Below are positions 16,410 through 24,185 of a stretch of 64,000 bases of DNA, one piece after another; the stretch's first letter is position 1; each line of letters begins with the position of its first letter. Location: NCBI RefSeq assembly GCF_900638585.1, contig NZ_LR134523.1, positions 1,276,501 through 1,340,500 on the forward strand, in the 5' to 3' direction. The position numbers and the translations under genes are program-made. The stretch comes from Aedoeadaptatus ivorii. Lineage in GTDB: Bacteria; Bacillota; Clostridia; Tissierellales; Peptoniphilaceae. The notes under the pieces were generated by a model that was not told where the DNA came from, searched no databases, and was given only the letters and a program-made list of their open reading frames with translations.

Positions 16410-18071
16410 TCAATTGTCGAAGAGCGGCACGACATTTTCGCGTTTTTCGATGCCCATATACTCCAACACCGCTCGTCCCAAGGGCGACCACTCCAGGGCG
16501 TCCTCGCTGCTTTTGGGGAAGGTATAGAGCTTGAGCGCCCGTCCCGCCTTGAGGATGATCTTCTGCATCTTCGCCTCGCGGCTTTCCCCGGCCTTTAAGA
16601 GCGCTTCAAAGGGCGAGTGCTTGAACCGGCGAAAGGCCTCTTCGAACTTCCATTCCTCAAAATAGGGATCTCGCTCGATCAGATTGGGGTGAAAGAGGGT
16701 GCTGAGCCACAAACTGAGCTTTTCTTCTTCGCTGAACTGGAGGTACTGCTCCATACGCAGCGTATCGGCGATATGACCGCTCTCGTCGATGCGGATCATG
16801 TCCTTTAGGATCGCGAAGTGGCGGAATAAGACCAGCTCGGGAAAGCTGCCTTCCCGTAGGGTGGGCTTCACCGAAGCGGGGTCGATCCCCAATACCGGCA
16901 GCACATAGCCCAAGGAGCGGCGGTTTAAGGCGCCGGTCTCGGTGGTGGCAAGCTCCCGTTCGATTAAGACCTCGAGATAGGCGTCGAAGGCGTCGATAAA
17001 ACGCCCCCGCTCCCGCACGGAGTCAGCGATCACCGCGTCGAAGTACTCGTTTCGGTAAATTCCCTCCACCGAGCGCTCGAGCTTGGTCTTCCAGGTAAGA
17101 ATGTCGTCTTCCGCCCCTTCCAGAGAGCGGCGCGCCGCGGGATTCTTCTCTTCCAACGTCCACTGCCGAAACAGCCGCAGAATTCTAAGCATCTGCTCGT
17201 CGTCTGAAAATTCGCCCGTCGCGGCGGAATCGTCCATCAATTCGCCGTAAGCGGAAAACGAGCGGTCCCCGAAGGTCTTTCCCTCTTCCAGGAGTAAGCG
17301 GTTTTCCATCCGCTCCAGCACATACATATCGCCGATGGCGACCTCGGGATCGACGGCGCCCTCCGAAGCCAGTTGGTAGATCCCCTCCCGGTCGTCCTCT
17401 TCCGGATAGAACTCCTCCTCAAAGGCATCGAAGTCCTCGAATTCCTCGTCCCGCGCCCGGTCCATGGCGAGGGAAAACAGAAAGAGCATCTCGGGATTGC
17501 CGTCCTTGAGGGTCTGTTTATACATCGCCGCATCTTGGGTGAGTAGCGGCTGCAGGGCGAGCATCTGCTCGGTCTTTTCGGCAAAGGGCTCGCGGAGTTC
17601 CTCCGGCACCACCCGGGCGATGCGAAAGGCGAAGTTGCCCGCGTCGGTAAAGAGAATACGGCCGAAGAAGATGTCCCCTTCGACCAGTTTTTGGGAGGCT
17701 TCGGTCACCGCAATCACCGAAGCCGGTTCGCGGAAAATTAAATTTTGAATATAGATCTTTTGCGCGTCGGCATAGTTGACGCAGTAAATCGAAAGATAGG
17801 AATCGAAGACGCGTTCCAAAAACGGCTCCACGGGATGGCTCTTTTGCAGATGCCGCCAAAATTGGGCAATCAGCATCGTCGTAGTCTCTCGATTCTCCTC
17901 GGTGTCGAACATCAGCCAAGAGGCGAGGTCGACATCGGGAATATTTTCTTTCATCGGTTCGTAGAGGCGTTCGTCGTCGAACATATCCTGCAAGGGGATG
18001 CTGTATTGCGCCGAATCTACGATGGCCGCCAGATCCTTGATGGTTCGTAGCCAAAGCCTCTGATCAGACAT
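16410..18071 (-). CDS. Uncharacterised 553-residue cytosolic protein
   Basis: I do not recognise a family. The protein is acidic and Leu/Glu/Phe-rich, predicted largely helical, with no signal peptide, membrane span or nucleotide-binding motif visible. A highly acidic segment (EEFEDFDAFEEEFYPEEDD) lies near residue 215. ATG follows AAGGAG and overlaps the stop of the FUSC-like gene by 8 bases, so the two are translationally coupled. Downstream 68 bases away lies the stalk-domain protein. It is probably part of an envelope operon but its function cannot be stated. Confidence 0.75.
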   Translation of the reverse strand: MSDQRLWLRTIKDLAAIVDSAQYSIPLQDMFDDERLYEPMKENIPDVDLASWLMFDTEENRETTTMLIAQFWRHLQKSHPVEPFLERVFDSYLSIYCVNYADAQKIYIQNLIFREPASVIAVTEASQKLVEGDIFFGRILFTDAGNFAFRIARVVPEELREPFAEKTEQMLALQPLLTQDAAMYKQTLKDGNPEMLFLFSLAMDRARDEEFEDFDAFEEEFYPEEDDREGIYQLASEGAVDPEVAIGDMYVLERMENRLLLEEGKTFGDRSFSAYGELMDDSAATGEFSDDEQMLRILRLFRQWTLEEKNPAARRSLEGAEDDILTWKTKLERSVEGIYRNEYFDAVIADSVRERGRFIDAFDAYLEVLIERELATTETGALNRRSLGYVLPVLGIDPASVKPTLREGSFPELVLFRHFAILKDMIRIDESGHIADTLRMEQYLQFSEEEKLSLWLSTLFHPNLIERDPYFEEWKFEEAFRRFKHSPFEALLKAGESREAKMQKIILKAGRALKLYTFPKSSEDALEWSPLGRAVLEYMGIEKRENVVPLFDN

Positions 18072-18984
18072 GAGTGACTCCTTTATCGTAAAGTTCCTGT
18101 ATTTGCACTAATTTTTCTAAAATCGACTTGACGTGGTAGTTCACGACGGCATCGGGAACGACCTCATCTCGTCCTTCGTACATCTCGGTATAGTGGAAGA
18201 TCTCCTGAATGCGCAGCTTGTTGTCCACCGTAAACTTATGGGCGGACACGTCGAGCTTGACGAGAATCTGCAAGAGCAGAAATACGTCTTCGTACAATCC
18301 CAAGAGCTGCTCCACCCCGCCGATTTTCATCTCGCCGGAAAAGGGCTCGTCGACTTCTTTTCGGATCAGCTGGAAGGAGGCCTCCGCCTCGTCTAGTTCC
18401 TTTGCCAGCTCGTCGAGTATCGGCGTCTCGTCGGCGAGGATGATTTCTTCCGACAGGCGGAATATATCCGCATACGCCTTTTCCAGCACGCTCTCGAAAT
18501 TGCCCTTCGGCGTGGGCTTGGCGATCAAATAATTAATCGCCACCGATACAAAGATACCCAATAGCGTACCGATCAGCCGGTTGATGCCGTAGACCAACTG
18601 GGATTGGCGCGAAGCAAAACTCGCCACGAAGATAATATTGGTCAGATTGATAAACCGATTCAGCTGAAACCGGTTCAGAATGAGTATAATGATAATAATG
18701 CCGATGCCCGCGATCAGCGGCCGAATGTAGATGTTTCGGGTGATCAGAGAGAGGAAATATCCCAGTACCACCCCCATGACACAGGTAAACACCCTGAGCC
18801 GCACGGCCCGATGGGTCTCGTGGACAGAGGGTTGCATGGTGGTCATAGAGGCGATGGCCACAAACAGCGGCGTGTTCAATCCCAAATAGTTCGATAAAAA
18901 TAGGGAAATGACCACGGAAAGTGCCGTCTTAAAGGTTCGCATGCCGATATGGGGAAAAGGTATAATGCTCTTAATCCGTCGCAA
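18064..18984 (-). CDS. Aromatic acid exporter-like (FUSC/YgaE family) membrane protein
   Basis: A 306-residue protein with about five or six membrane spans in the first 155 residues (VVISLFLSNYLGL, MGVVLGYFLSL, a run of isoleucines, GTLLGIFVSVAINYLI) and a helical cytosolic C-terminal half. The TMQPSVHETHRAVRLR loop matches the ArAE_1/FUSC family. Members export aromatic acids or are linked to wall polymer traffic. TTG start at 18984 follows GGAG at good spacing. First gene of the five-gene envelope operon ending in murJ. Confidence 0.75.
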   Translation of the reverse strand: MRRIKSIIPFPHIGMRTFKTALSVVISLFLSNYLGLNTPLFVAIASMTTMQPSVHETHRAVRLRVFTCVMGVVLGYFLSLITRNIYIRPLIAGIGIIIIILILNRFQLNRFINLTNIIFVASFASRQSQLVYGINRLIGTLLGIFVSVAINYLIAKPTPKGNFESVLEKAYADIFRLSEEIILADETPILDELAKELDEAEASFQLIRKEVDEPFSGEMKIGGVEQLLGLYEDVFLLLQILVKLDVSAHKFTVDNKLRIQEIFHYTEMYEGRDEVVPDAVVNYHVKSILEKLVQIQELYDKGVTHV

Positions 18985-19110
18985 TGATTCACTCCATTCT
19001 CCTTAGTATAAAAAAGTATAGCAAAACGAAGAATATCTGCAAGCGCGATTGTCGTTTCAGATTGTTAAGATCGGGTAAGATATAGAAAAGAAGTGAGAGG
19101 AGACATGGAT

Positions 19111-19650
19111 ATGCGTATTGAATTTTTCGGAAAGAACATCGAACTCACCCAAGCATTGAAAAACCAGGCGGAAAAGAAGCTCTCTAAGCTCGACAAATAC
19201 TTCGCCGAAGAGGTGGAGGCGAAGGTGACCTTCTCTACCATGAAGGGCAACCACACCACCGAGATTACGGTGTTTCTGCCCAATACAATTATGCGCGCAG
19301 AAGAGACCACAGAGGACATGTACGCCTCGATCGATTTGGCGATGGACGTGCTCGAACGTCAGGTCCGCAAATACAAGACGCGGCTGAAAAATCGCCATCA
19401 GGGGAGCGAAACCATTCGGTTCGAAAACTTCGAGCAGGCCCTGCCCGAAAAGCCCGAGGACACCCAAGGCAAGATCGTCTCCAAGCGCAAGCATTTTCAC
19501 CTGCAACCCATGGTAGAAGAAGAAGCGGCGCTGCAGATGGAGCTCTTGAACCACAACTTCTTTATCTTCCTCGACGCCGACATCGAAGAACCGGCCCTCT
19601 TGTATAAGAGACGCGACGGCAATTTCGGTCGCATCGACTTTGAATTCTGA
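19111..19650 (+). CDS. hpf: Long-form ribosome hibernation promoting factor
   Basis: 179 residues: an N-terminal S30AE/YfiA domain (MRIEFFGKNIELTQAL to about residue 100) that binds the 30S subunit, a short linker, and the C-terminal dimerisation domain (MVEEEAALQMELLNHNFFIFLDAD...) that pairs two ribosomes into 100S particles. This two-domain form is usual in Firmicutes. ATG at 19111 is preferred over 19105 and an upstream GTG because GAGGAG lies 8 bases before it. Single gene with its own terminator. Confidence 0.93.
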   Translation: MRIEFFGKNIELTQALKNQAEKKLSKLDKYFAEEVEAKVTFSTMKGNHTTEITVFLPNTIMRAEETTEDMYASIDLAMDVLERQVRKYKTRLKNRHQGSETIRFENFEQALPEKPEDTQGKIVSKRKHFHLQPMVEEEAALQMELLNHNFFIFLDADIEEPALLYKRRDGNFGRIDFEF

Positions 19651-19671
19651 TTCTCCCTTTTCCATACCCGT

Positions 19672-19700
19672 ACGGAGCCGACGCGTTCGGCTCCTTTTTT
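19672..19700 (+). terminator. Terminator of hpf
   Basis: Stem GGAGCCGA/TTCGGCTCC around CGCG followed by T6. Confidence 0.9.
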
Positions 19701-19720
19701 ATGGCCATAATTTCTCGTAC

Positions 19721-19749
19721 AAAAAAAACCGAAGCGCGCCGCTTCGGTC
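19721..19749 (-). terminator. Terminator of the two-component operon
   Basis: Stem ACCGAAGC/GCTTCGGT with CGCC loop; T8 on the minus strand, directly past the kinase stop. Confidence 0.9.
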
Positions 19750-21018
19750 TTACGATTCGATTTCCTTGGGCAGTTCTACGAACACCTGGAAGCGGTCTTC
19801 GTCGACGATAATGCGAAACTCGCCGCCCAAAATCTCCACCAGATTCCTCGCGATATACAGCCCCAGGCCGCTCCCCTCGGTGGTACGGCTCTTGTCGCCG
19901 CGGATAAACTGGTTCTGCAGATCCGCCGAGGATACGCTGAGTTTGTTTTTGGTAATATTCTTTAGACTGAAAAAGATCTTATCTTCCACCACCGAGGCGC
20001 GCCCTTCTACGGTGGTGCCCTCCTTGGCGTATTTATACACATTGCTGAAAAGGTTTTGAATCACCCGACTCAACACATTGCCGTCGGTATAGATGGGGAT
20101 GTCCTCCGTCTGCGCCTCGTAGACAAATTCGAGTGCCTTGGTCTCGTAATCGGCGTCGAAGTCGCCGTAGATCTGGCCGATGAGTTCGTTAAAGTCGATG
20201 ATCACCGGCTCTAAGGTCACATTGCCGCTCCCGGTCTTGGAGGCGTCGATCAGATTGATAATCATGCTCTTCAGCCGTTCGGAGTTGCGCCCCAGAATGC
20301 GAATATAGTTTTTGGCCTCCTCGTCCATCACCTCTTTTTTGCTCAATATGTCCGAGTAATTGATAATGCTCGTAAGAGGGGTCTTGAGATCGTGGCTTAT
20401 ATTGGTGATCAGCTCGGTCTTCATTTTTTGCGACTGCACCTGCGCCTGGGCGGCGGAATACATAGAGTCTTTGATCCGCGTGAGGTCCATCAGCGCCTCA
20501 TAGGTGGATTCGCGCACCATGGGCGAAAACACCGTGAGATCCACATAGCTCTGGGTCTCCATAATCGCCGCTCGAAGAATGCGGTTTTGAATCACCTCGT
20601 CCTCGCCCATGACCATCAGCCTAAGAACCGGCATCATCCACAGGCCGTAGATCACCGGCAGTCCCTGAAGGACCATAAAGACATATACGGGGATGGCGAT
20701 ATTCGCCGCAAAGAAAAAGCGGTAGATGGTCTCTTTTTTGTTCTCGCGCAGCAAATAGACAAACAGCCAGCGCCGGGAAGGGCCGCGCATCAGCATCTTC
20801 GCCAGCCAAAACAGTCCCGCCGCCGCACAGGCGAAGGCGATATGGATCAAAGCCATGGCAGGATCGTAGATGTCCGCGCCGAAGAAAAAGAAAACGAGAC
20901 TCAAAAGGCCGATGACAAACCAAATGTCGATCCAAATGATCTCCATATAGTTCTCGCGACAATAGCGAAGAAATTTCTCCTTAATGCCCGCCCGCCACTC
21001 GTCTCTTTTGGCTTTCAT
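19750..21018 (-). CDS. Sensor histidine kinase
   Basis: 422 residues. Four hydrophobic spans lie between about residues 28 and 130, with almost no extracellular domain, so the kinase probably senses in or near the membrane. A linker leads to the HisKA helix with phosphorylated His209 in NISHDLKTPLTS, then the ATPase domain with NLFSNVYKYA (N box) and GSGLGLYIARN (G2 box). Start overlaps the regulator stop by one base. Signal unknown; the small membrane sensor is like those for envelope or antimicrobial stress. Confidence 0.93.
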   Translation of the reverse strand: MKAKRDEWRAGIKEKFLRYCRENYMEIIWIDIWFVIGLLSLVFFFFGADIYDPAMALIHIAFACAAAGLFWLAKMLMRGPSRRWLFVYLLRENKKETIYRFFFAANIAIPVYVFMVLQGLPVIYGLWMMPVLRLMVMGEDEVIQNRILRAAIMETQSYVDLTVFSPMVRESTYEALMDLTRIKDSMYSAAQAQVQSQKMKTELITNISHDLKTPLTSIINYSDILSKKEVMDEEAKNYIRILGRNSERLKSMIINLIDASKTGSGNVTLEPVIIDFNELIGQIYGDFDADYETKALEFVYEAQTEDIPIYTDGNVLSRVIQNLFSNVYKYAKEGTTVEGRASVVEDKIFFSLKNITKNKLSVSSADLQNQFIRGDKSRTTEGSGLGLYIARNLVEILGGEFRIIVDEDRFQVFVELPKEIES

Positions 21019-21713
21019 CAGCCGATGTCCTCGAATTTATAGCCCATGCCGTAGACGGACTTGATGTAGTCGGGCTTGCGGGGGTTGATCTCTACTTTGT
21101 CCCGCAGATGCGAAATATGGACCGAGATGACCTTTTTTACATCGTGCGCCGCCTCTTCCCACACGATCTCGTAGATCTCGTCGCTGGAAAATACCCGTCC
21201 CTTGTTTTTGATCAATAGGCGCAGGATCTTGTACTCGTGGGGCGTGAGATTGGCGATCTCGCCGTCGACGCGCACTTCTTTGGCGTTGTCGTTTAGGGTA
21301 ATGCGGCCGCCGGTATAGTTGCCGTCGTCGATTTCCGCCGCCCCCAAAGAGGTAAAGCGGCGAATGCCGGAGTTGACCCGCGCGATCAGCTCGATGGCGT
21401 TAAAGGGTTTGATAATGTAATCGTCGGCGCCCATATTGAGCCCGATAATTTTGTCGGTGATCTCGCTTTTGGCGCTTAGGATGATAATGGGGATATTGTG
21501 GGTTTCCCGAATCTTTAAGATGGCGGAAATCCCGTCCATCTTCGGCATCATCAGATCCATCAGCACCAGGTGTATCTCTTCTTTTTCCATCACTTCCAGC
21601 GCCTCTTCCCCGTTGTAGGCGCAAAAGACGCGGTAGCCTTCGGCCTCCAAATAGATGCGTATGGCGGAAACGATGTCCTTTTCGTCGTCGCAAACCAAGA
21701 TATTATACTGCAT
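21018..21713 (-). CDS. OmpR/PhoB-family response regulator
   Basis: 231 residues: receiver domain with acidic pair Asp9-Asp10 and phosphorylated Asp53 (LMDLMMPKMDG), then a winged-helix DNA-binding domain ending in KSVYGMGYKFED. It partners with the kinase encoded immediately downstream. ATG follows AGGAGG. Divergent from the YihY gene across a 73-bp gap. Confidence 0.95.
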   Translation of the reverse strand: MQYNILVCDDEKDIVSAIRIYLEAEGYRVFCAYNGEEALEVMEKEEIHLVLMDLMMPKMDGISAILKIRETHNIPIIILSAKSEITDKIIGLNMGADDYIIKPFNAIELIARVNSGIRRFTSLGAAEIDDGNYTGGRITLNDNAKEVRVDGEIANLTPHEYKILRLLIKNKGRVFSSDEIYEIVWEEAAHDVKKVISVHISHLRDKVEINPRKPDYIKSVYGMGYKFEDIG

Positions 21714-21731
21714 AGATCCTCCTTTTTACTC

Positions 21732-21762
21732 TTCCTGTATTCTATCATAACTGTGTTATAAT
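21732..21762 (+). promoter_or_regulatory. Promoter of yihY-phzF
   Basis: -10 TATAAT at 21757-21762 and a weak -35 TTCCTG at 21732-21737 with a 19-base spacer, in the divergent gap. Confidence 0.5.
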
Positions 21763-21786
21763 CTCCTCAGGAGGATACAGGAATCT

Positions 21787-22722
21787 ATGAACAAGTGGAA
21801 AAGGAAACTCAAAGGTTTCGTAACAAAAAAACCTTTTGCCTTCTTCGACATTCTTATTTATACCATTTTGGACAAAGGACTCTTTTTGCAGGGAGCGGGT
21901 TTGTCCTATTTTTTGATACTCGCGATCTTTCCCTTTTTGATCGCCCTCTTAAATATCGTGCGATTTGTCGATGCGAGTTTTCTTCCCCGACTGATCGATT
22001 CCTTCGAGAGCCTGCCGCCGGATATCGACGCCATTCTATTGAGCTTTGTGCGGGATTTGGAGGTCAATTCCTCCGGTACCCTGCTTTCGGTATCGCTGTT
22101 GGGTACGATCTATGTGGCGAGTAACGGCATTAAGCAGTTGGTGCGGAGCATCAACGACGGCATCTCGGGCACCGAAAAACGCGGCTTTTTGTCCCTTACG
22201 CTCCTCTCCCTCGCCATGACCGTGTCTCTGTTTGTCTTGATCCTAATGCTCATGATCGCCCAGGTGGTGGGGAGTAACCTCCTCGACTATCTCTTTCACT
22301 TTCTCCGCGTTCCCGAAAGCGCCTTCGGCGCGATTTCCCTTACGCTGCAGCTGGTGCCCTTGGGCTTTATGTTCCTCAGCTTCTTTTGCCTGTACTACTT
22401 TTCCCCGAAATGGCCCGCGGGCGGCAAGCCCCCCGTCAAGATCAATTTGCTGAGCGCGCTGTTTTCTATGGGCGCCACGGTGATCGCCACAAAGGGCTTT
22501 AACTACTATGTGTCGAACTTCGCATCCTATTCCGCCACTTACGGCTCTTTGGCGGGTATCATTATCTTTTTGGTATGGCTCTATCTCTTCGGGTTGATTT
22601 TGCTCGTGGGCGGCGCCATCCAATCGACGCTGTTTTCCCTCGACCAAAACGGCGCCCGCTGGCCCCGAGAGGAAACCCTGTTTTCCGGCGTGGTGGCAAG
22701 CCACACCCGCATCAACGATTAG
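21787..22722 (+). CDS. YihY/virulence factor BrkB family membrane protein
   Basis: 311 residues with six membrane spans. The GLSYFLILAIFPFLIALLN segment near residue 40 and the late GSLAGIIIFLVWLYLFGLILLVGG segment are the family signature. Once called ribonuclease BN in error; the role is still unclear, perhaps transport. ATG follows AGGAGG. Eleven bases upstream of a PhzF-family gene and likely co-transcribed with it. Confidence 0.85.
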   Translation: MNKWKRKLKGFVTKKPFAFFDILIYTILDKGLFLQGAGLSYFLILAIFPFLIALLNIVRFVDASFLPRLIDSFESLPPDIDAILLSFVRDLEVNSSGTLLSVSLLGTIYVASNGIKQLVRSINDGISGTEKRGFLSLTLLSLAMTVSLFVLILMLMIAQVVGSNLLDYLFHFLRVPESAFGAISLTLQLVPLGFMFLSFFCLYYFSPKWPAGGKPPVKINLLSALFSMGATVIATKGFNYYVSNFASYSATYGSLAGIIIFLVWLYLFGLILLVGGAIQSTLFSLDQNGARWPREETLFSGVVASHTRIND

Positions 22723-22732
22723 GAGGATTTTT

Positions 22733-23512
22733 ATGAAACAATGTATTGTCGACGCCTTTACCGATCGCGTATTCGCGGGCAATCCCGCCGCGGTCGTCTT
22801 TCTCGATGCGCCCCTTGACGATGCCACGATGCTTTCGATCGCCAAAGAAAACAATCTGTCCGAGACCGCCTTCGTCAAAAAAGAAGGAGACGGCTATCGC
22901 CTGCGCTGGTTTACCCCCAAAGAAGAAATCGACCTCTGCGGGCACGCCACTTTGGCGACGGCCTATGCCCTCTTTCGATTCGAAGACGCCGAAAGCCCCC
23001 TCGCCTTTCAAACTCTATCCGGCACGCTGACGGTGCGCAGGGAAGAAGATCTCTACGCCATGGATTTTCCCGCCTACGATCTAAAGGAGGTCCCCGTCAC
23101 CGACGCCATGGAAGCCGCAATCGGCATCCGCCCCGAGGCGGCATATATGGACCGCGATCTCGTGATGGTCTTTGACGCCGATGCGGATTTAGAATCCATC
23201 GCCCCGAAGGAAGAAGATCTCCTCGCCTTAGACGGACTGTTGCAACACGTCACCAAGCCCGGTACCGAGCACGACTGTATCTCCCGCTCCTTTGCGCCCA
23301 AGGTGGGCATCTACGAAGATCCCGTCTGCGGCTCGGGGCACTGCCATATCTCGGTCTACTGGAAAGAGCGCCTCGAAAAAGAAGACATCCTCGCCTATCA
23401 AGCGAGCCCCCGCGGCGGCACGCTCTACACCCGCGTAGAAGGCGATCGGGTCACCCTCGCCGGACACGCCGCCCTCTTCTCGAAGGGCGAGATTCTCACC
23501 GACGAAGCCTAG
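22733..23512 (+). CDS. PhzF-family isomerase/epimerase-like protein
   Basis: 259 residues with the diaminopimelate-epimerase-like double fold. Diagnostic motifs are FAGNPAAVV near the start, LSETAFV with the catalytic Glu (about 44), DLCGHATLA and the late EDPVCGSGHC. Chain length is slightly shorter than usual (about 280-300). The family includes PhzF but most members have unknown substrates. No phenazine genes are nearby, so phenazine synthesis should not be inferred. Confidence 0.85.
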   Translation: MKQCIVDAFTDRVFAGNPAAVVFLDAPLDDATMLSIAKENNLSETAFVKKEGDGYRLRWFTPKEEIDLCGHATLATAYALFRFEDAESPLAFQTLSGTLTVRREEDLYAMDFPAYDLKEVPVTDAMEAAIGIRPEAAYMDRDLVMVFDADADLESIAPKEEDLLALDGLLQHVTKPGTEHDCISRSFAPKVGIYEDPVCGSGHCHISVYWKERLEKEDILAYQASPRGGTLYTRVEGDRVTLAGHAALFSKGEILTDEA

Positions 23513-23523
23513 ACGATCGATAC

Positions 23524-23558
23524 AAAAAGCCGCGTGCGAAAGTGCACGCGGCTATTTA
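23524..23558. terminator. Bidirectional terminator between phzF-like and comF
   Basis: Strong stem AGCCGCGTGC/GCACGCGGCT with A-run before and AT-rich run after; serves two convergent transcripts. Confidence 0.85.
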
Positions 23559-24185
23559 TATGCCCTTTATTATTTTTGCCCGCACCATGACGAGACCCGT
23601 CACCGATTCCGCCCCCGCTTGCAGGAGCGCTTCGGCGCAGGCGGAGACGGTCGCGCCGGTGGTATAGGTATCGTCGATCAAAAGCAGGCGATTCGATACG
23701 GCCTGCGCCGAAAAGGCGCCCCGCACATTCTCCGCCCGCTCGCGGGCGCCGAGGCCGATCTGATCGCGCACCCGCCGGTTGAACGAAAGCGGCTCGATGA
23801 CGGGAAGATCGATCCTTCGGCTGAGGGCGCGGGCGATCTCTTGGGGCGGGTTATACCCCCGCAGGCGCAGCTTTTTTGCCGTCGTGGGCACGGCGCAAAT
23901 CGCATCGAAGTCGCGGCGTCCCGTCTCGAACAAAAATTCCGCCGAAAGGTCGGCGAACACCTCCGCCCAGTATCGCTCGCGCTTGTACTTTAGGCCCCCG
24001 ATCATCGCCTTCGACAGGGCATTTTCCCCGAGGAGCGGATACACCGTCGGTCCTGTATGTTCGCGGATCCCCTCCCCCAAAAAGACGAGCGCGTCTTTGC
24101 AGTCGTCGCAGAGGGCGAGGCGAGGGGCCGCCGTCTCCAAACAGAGCGGGCAGCCGCCCCTATAAAAGAGTTTTCTGAGATCCAT
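23556..24185 (-). CDS. comF: ComF family phosphoribosyltransferase-like protein
   Basis: 209 residues. N-terminal zinc-binding CPLC and CDDC cysteine pairs, then a phosphoribosyltransferase fold with LLIDDTYTTGAT (PRPP loop) near residue 170. ComF is needed for single-strand DNA uptake in transformation in Bacillus. ATG at 24185 follows CAAGGAGAG and overlaps recD2 by 26 bases; the longer frame lies inside recD2 and is not real. Last gene of the metK-recD2-comF unit. Confidence 0.88.
   Translation of the reverse strand: MDLRKLFYRGGCPLCLETAAPRLALCDDCKDALVFLGEGIREHTGPTVYPLLGENALSKAMIGGLKYKRERYWAEVFADLSAEFLFETGRRDFDAICAVPTTAKKLRLRGYNPPQEIARALSRRIDLPVIEPLSFNRRVRDQIGLGARERAENVRGAFSAQAVSNRLLLIDDTYTTGATVSACAEALLQAGAESVTGLVMVRAKIIKGI

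Noticed and set aside
22733-23512. Phenazine biosynthesis
   Set aside because: Only a PhzF-family protein is present; the family is broad and no other phenazine genes are seen.
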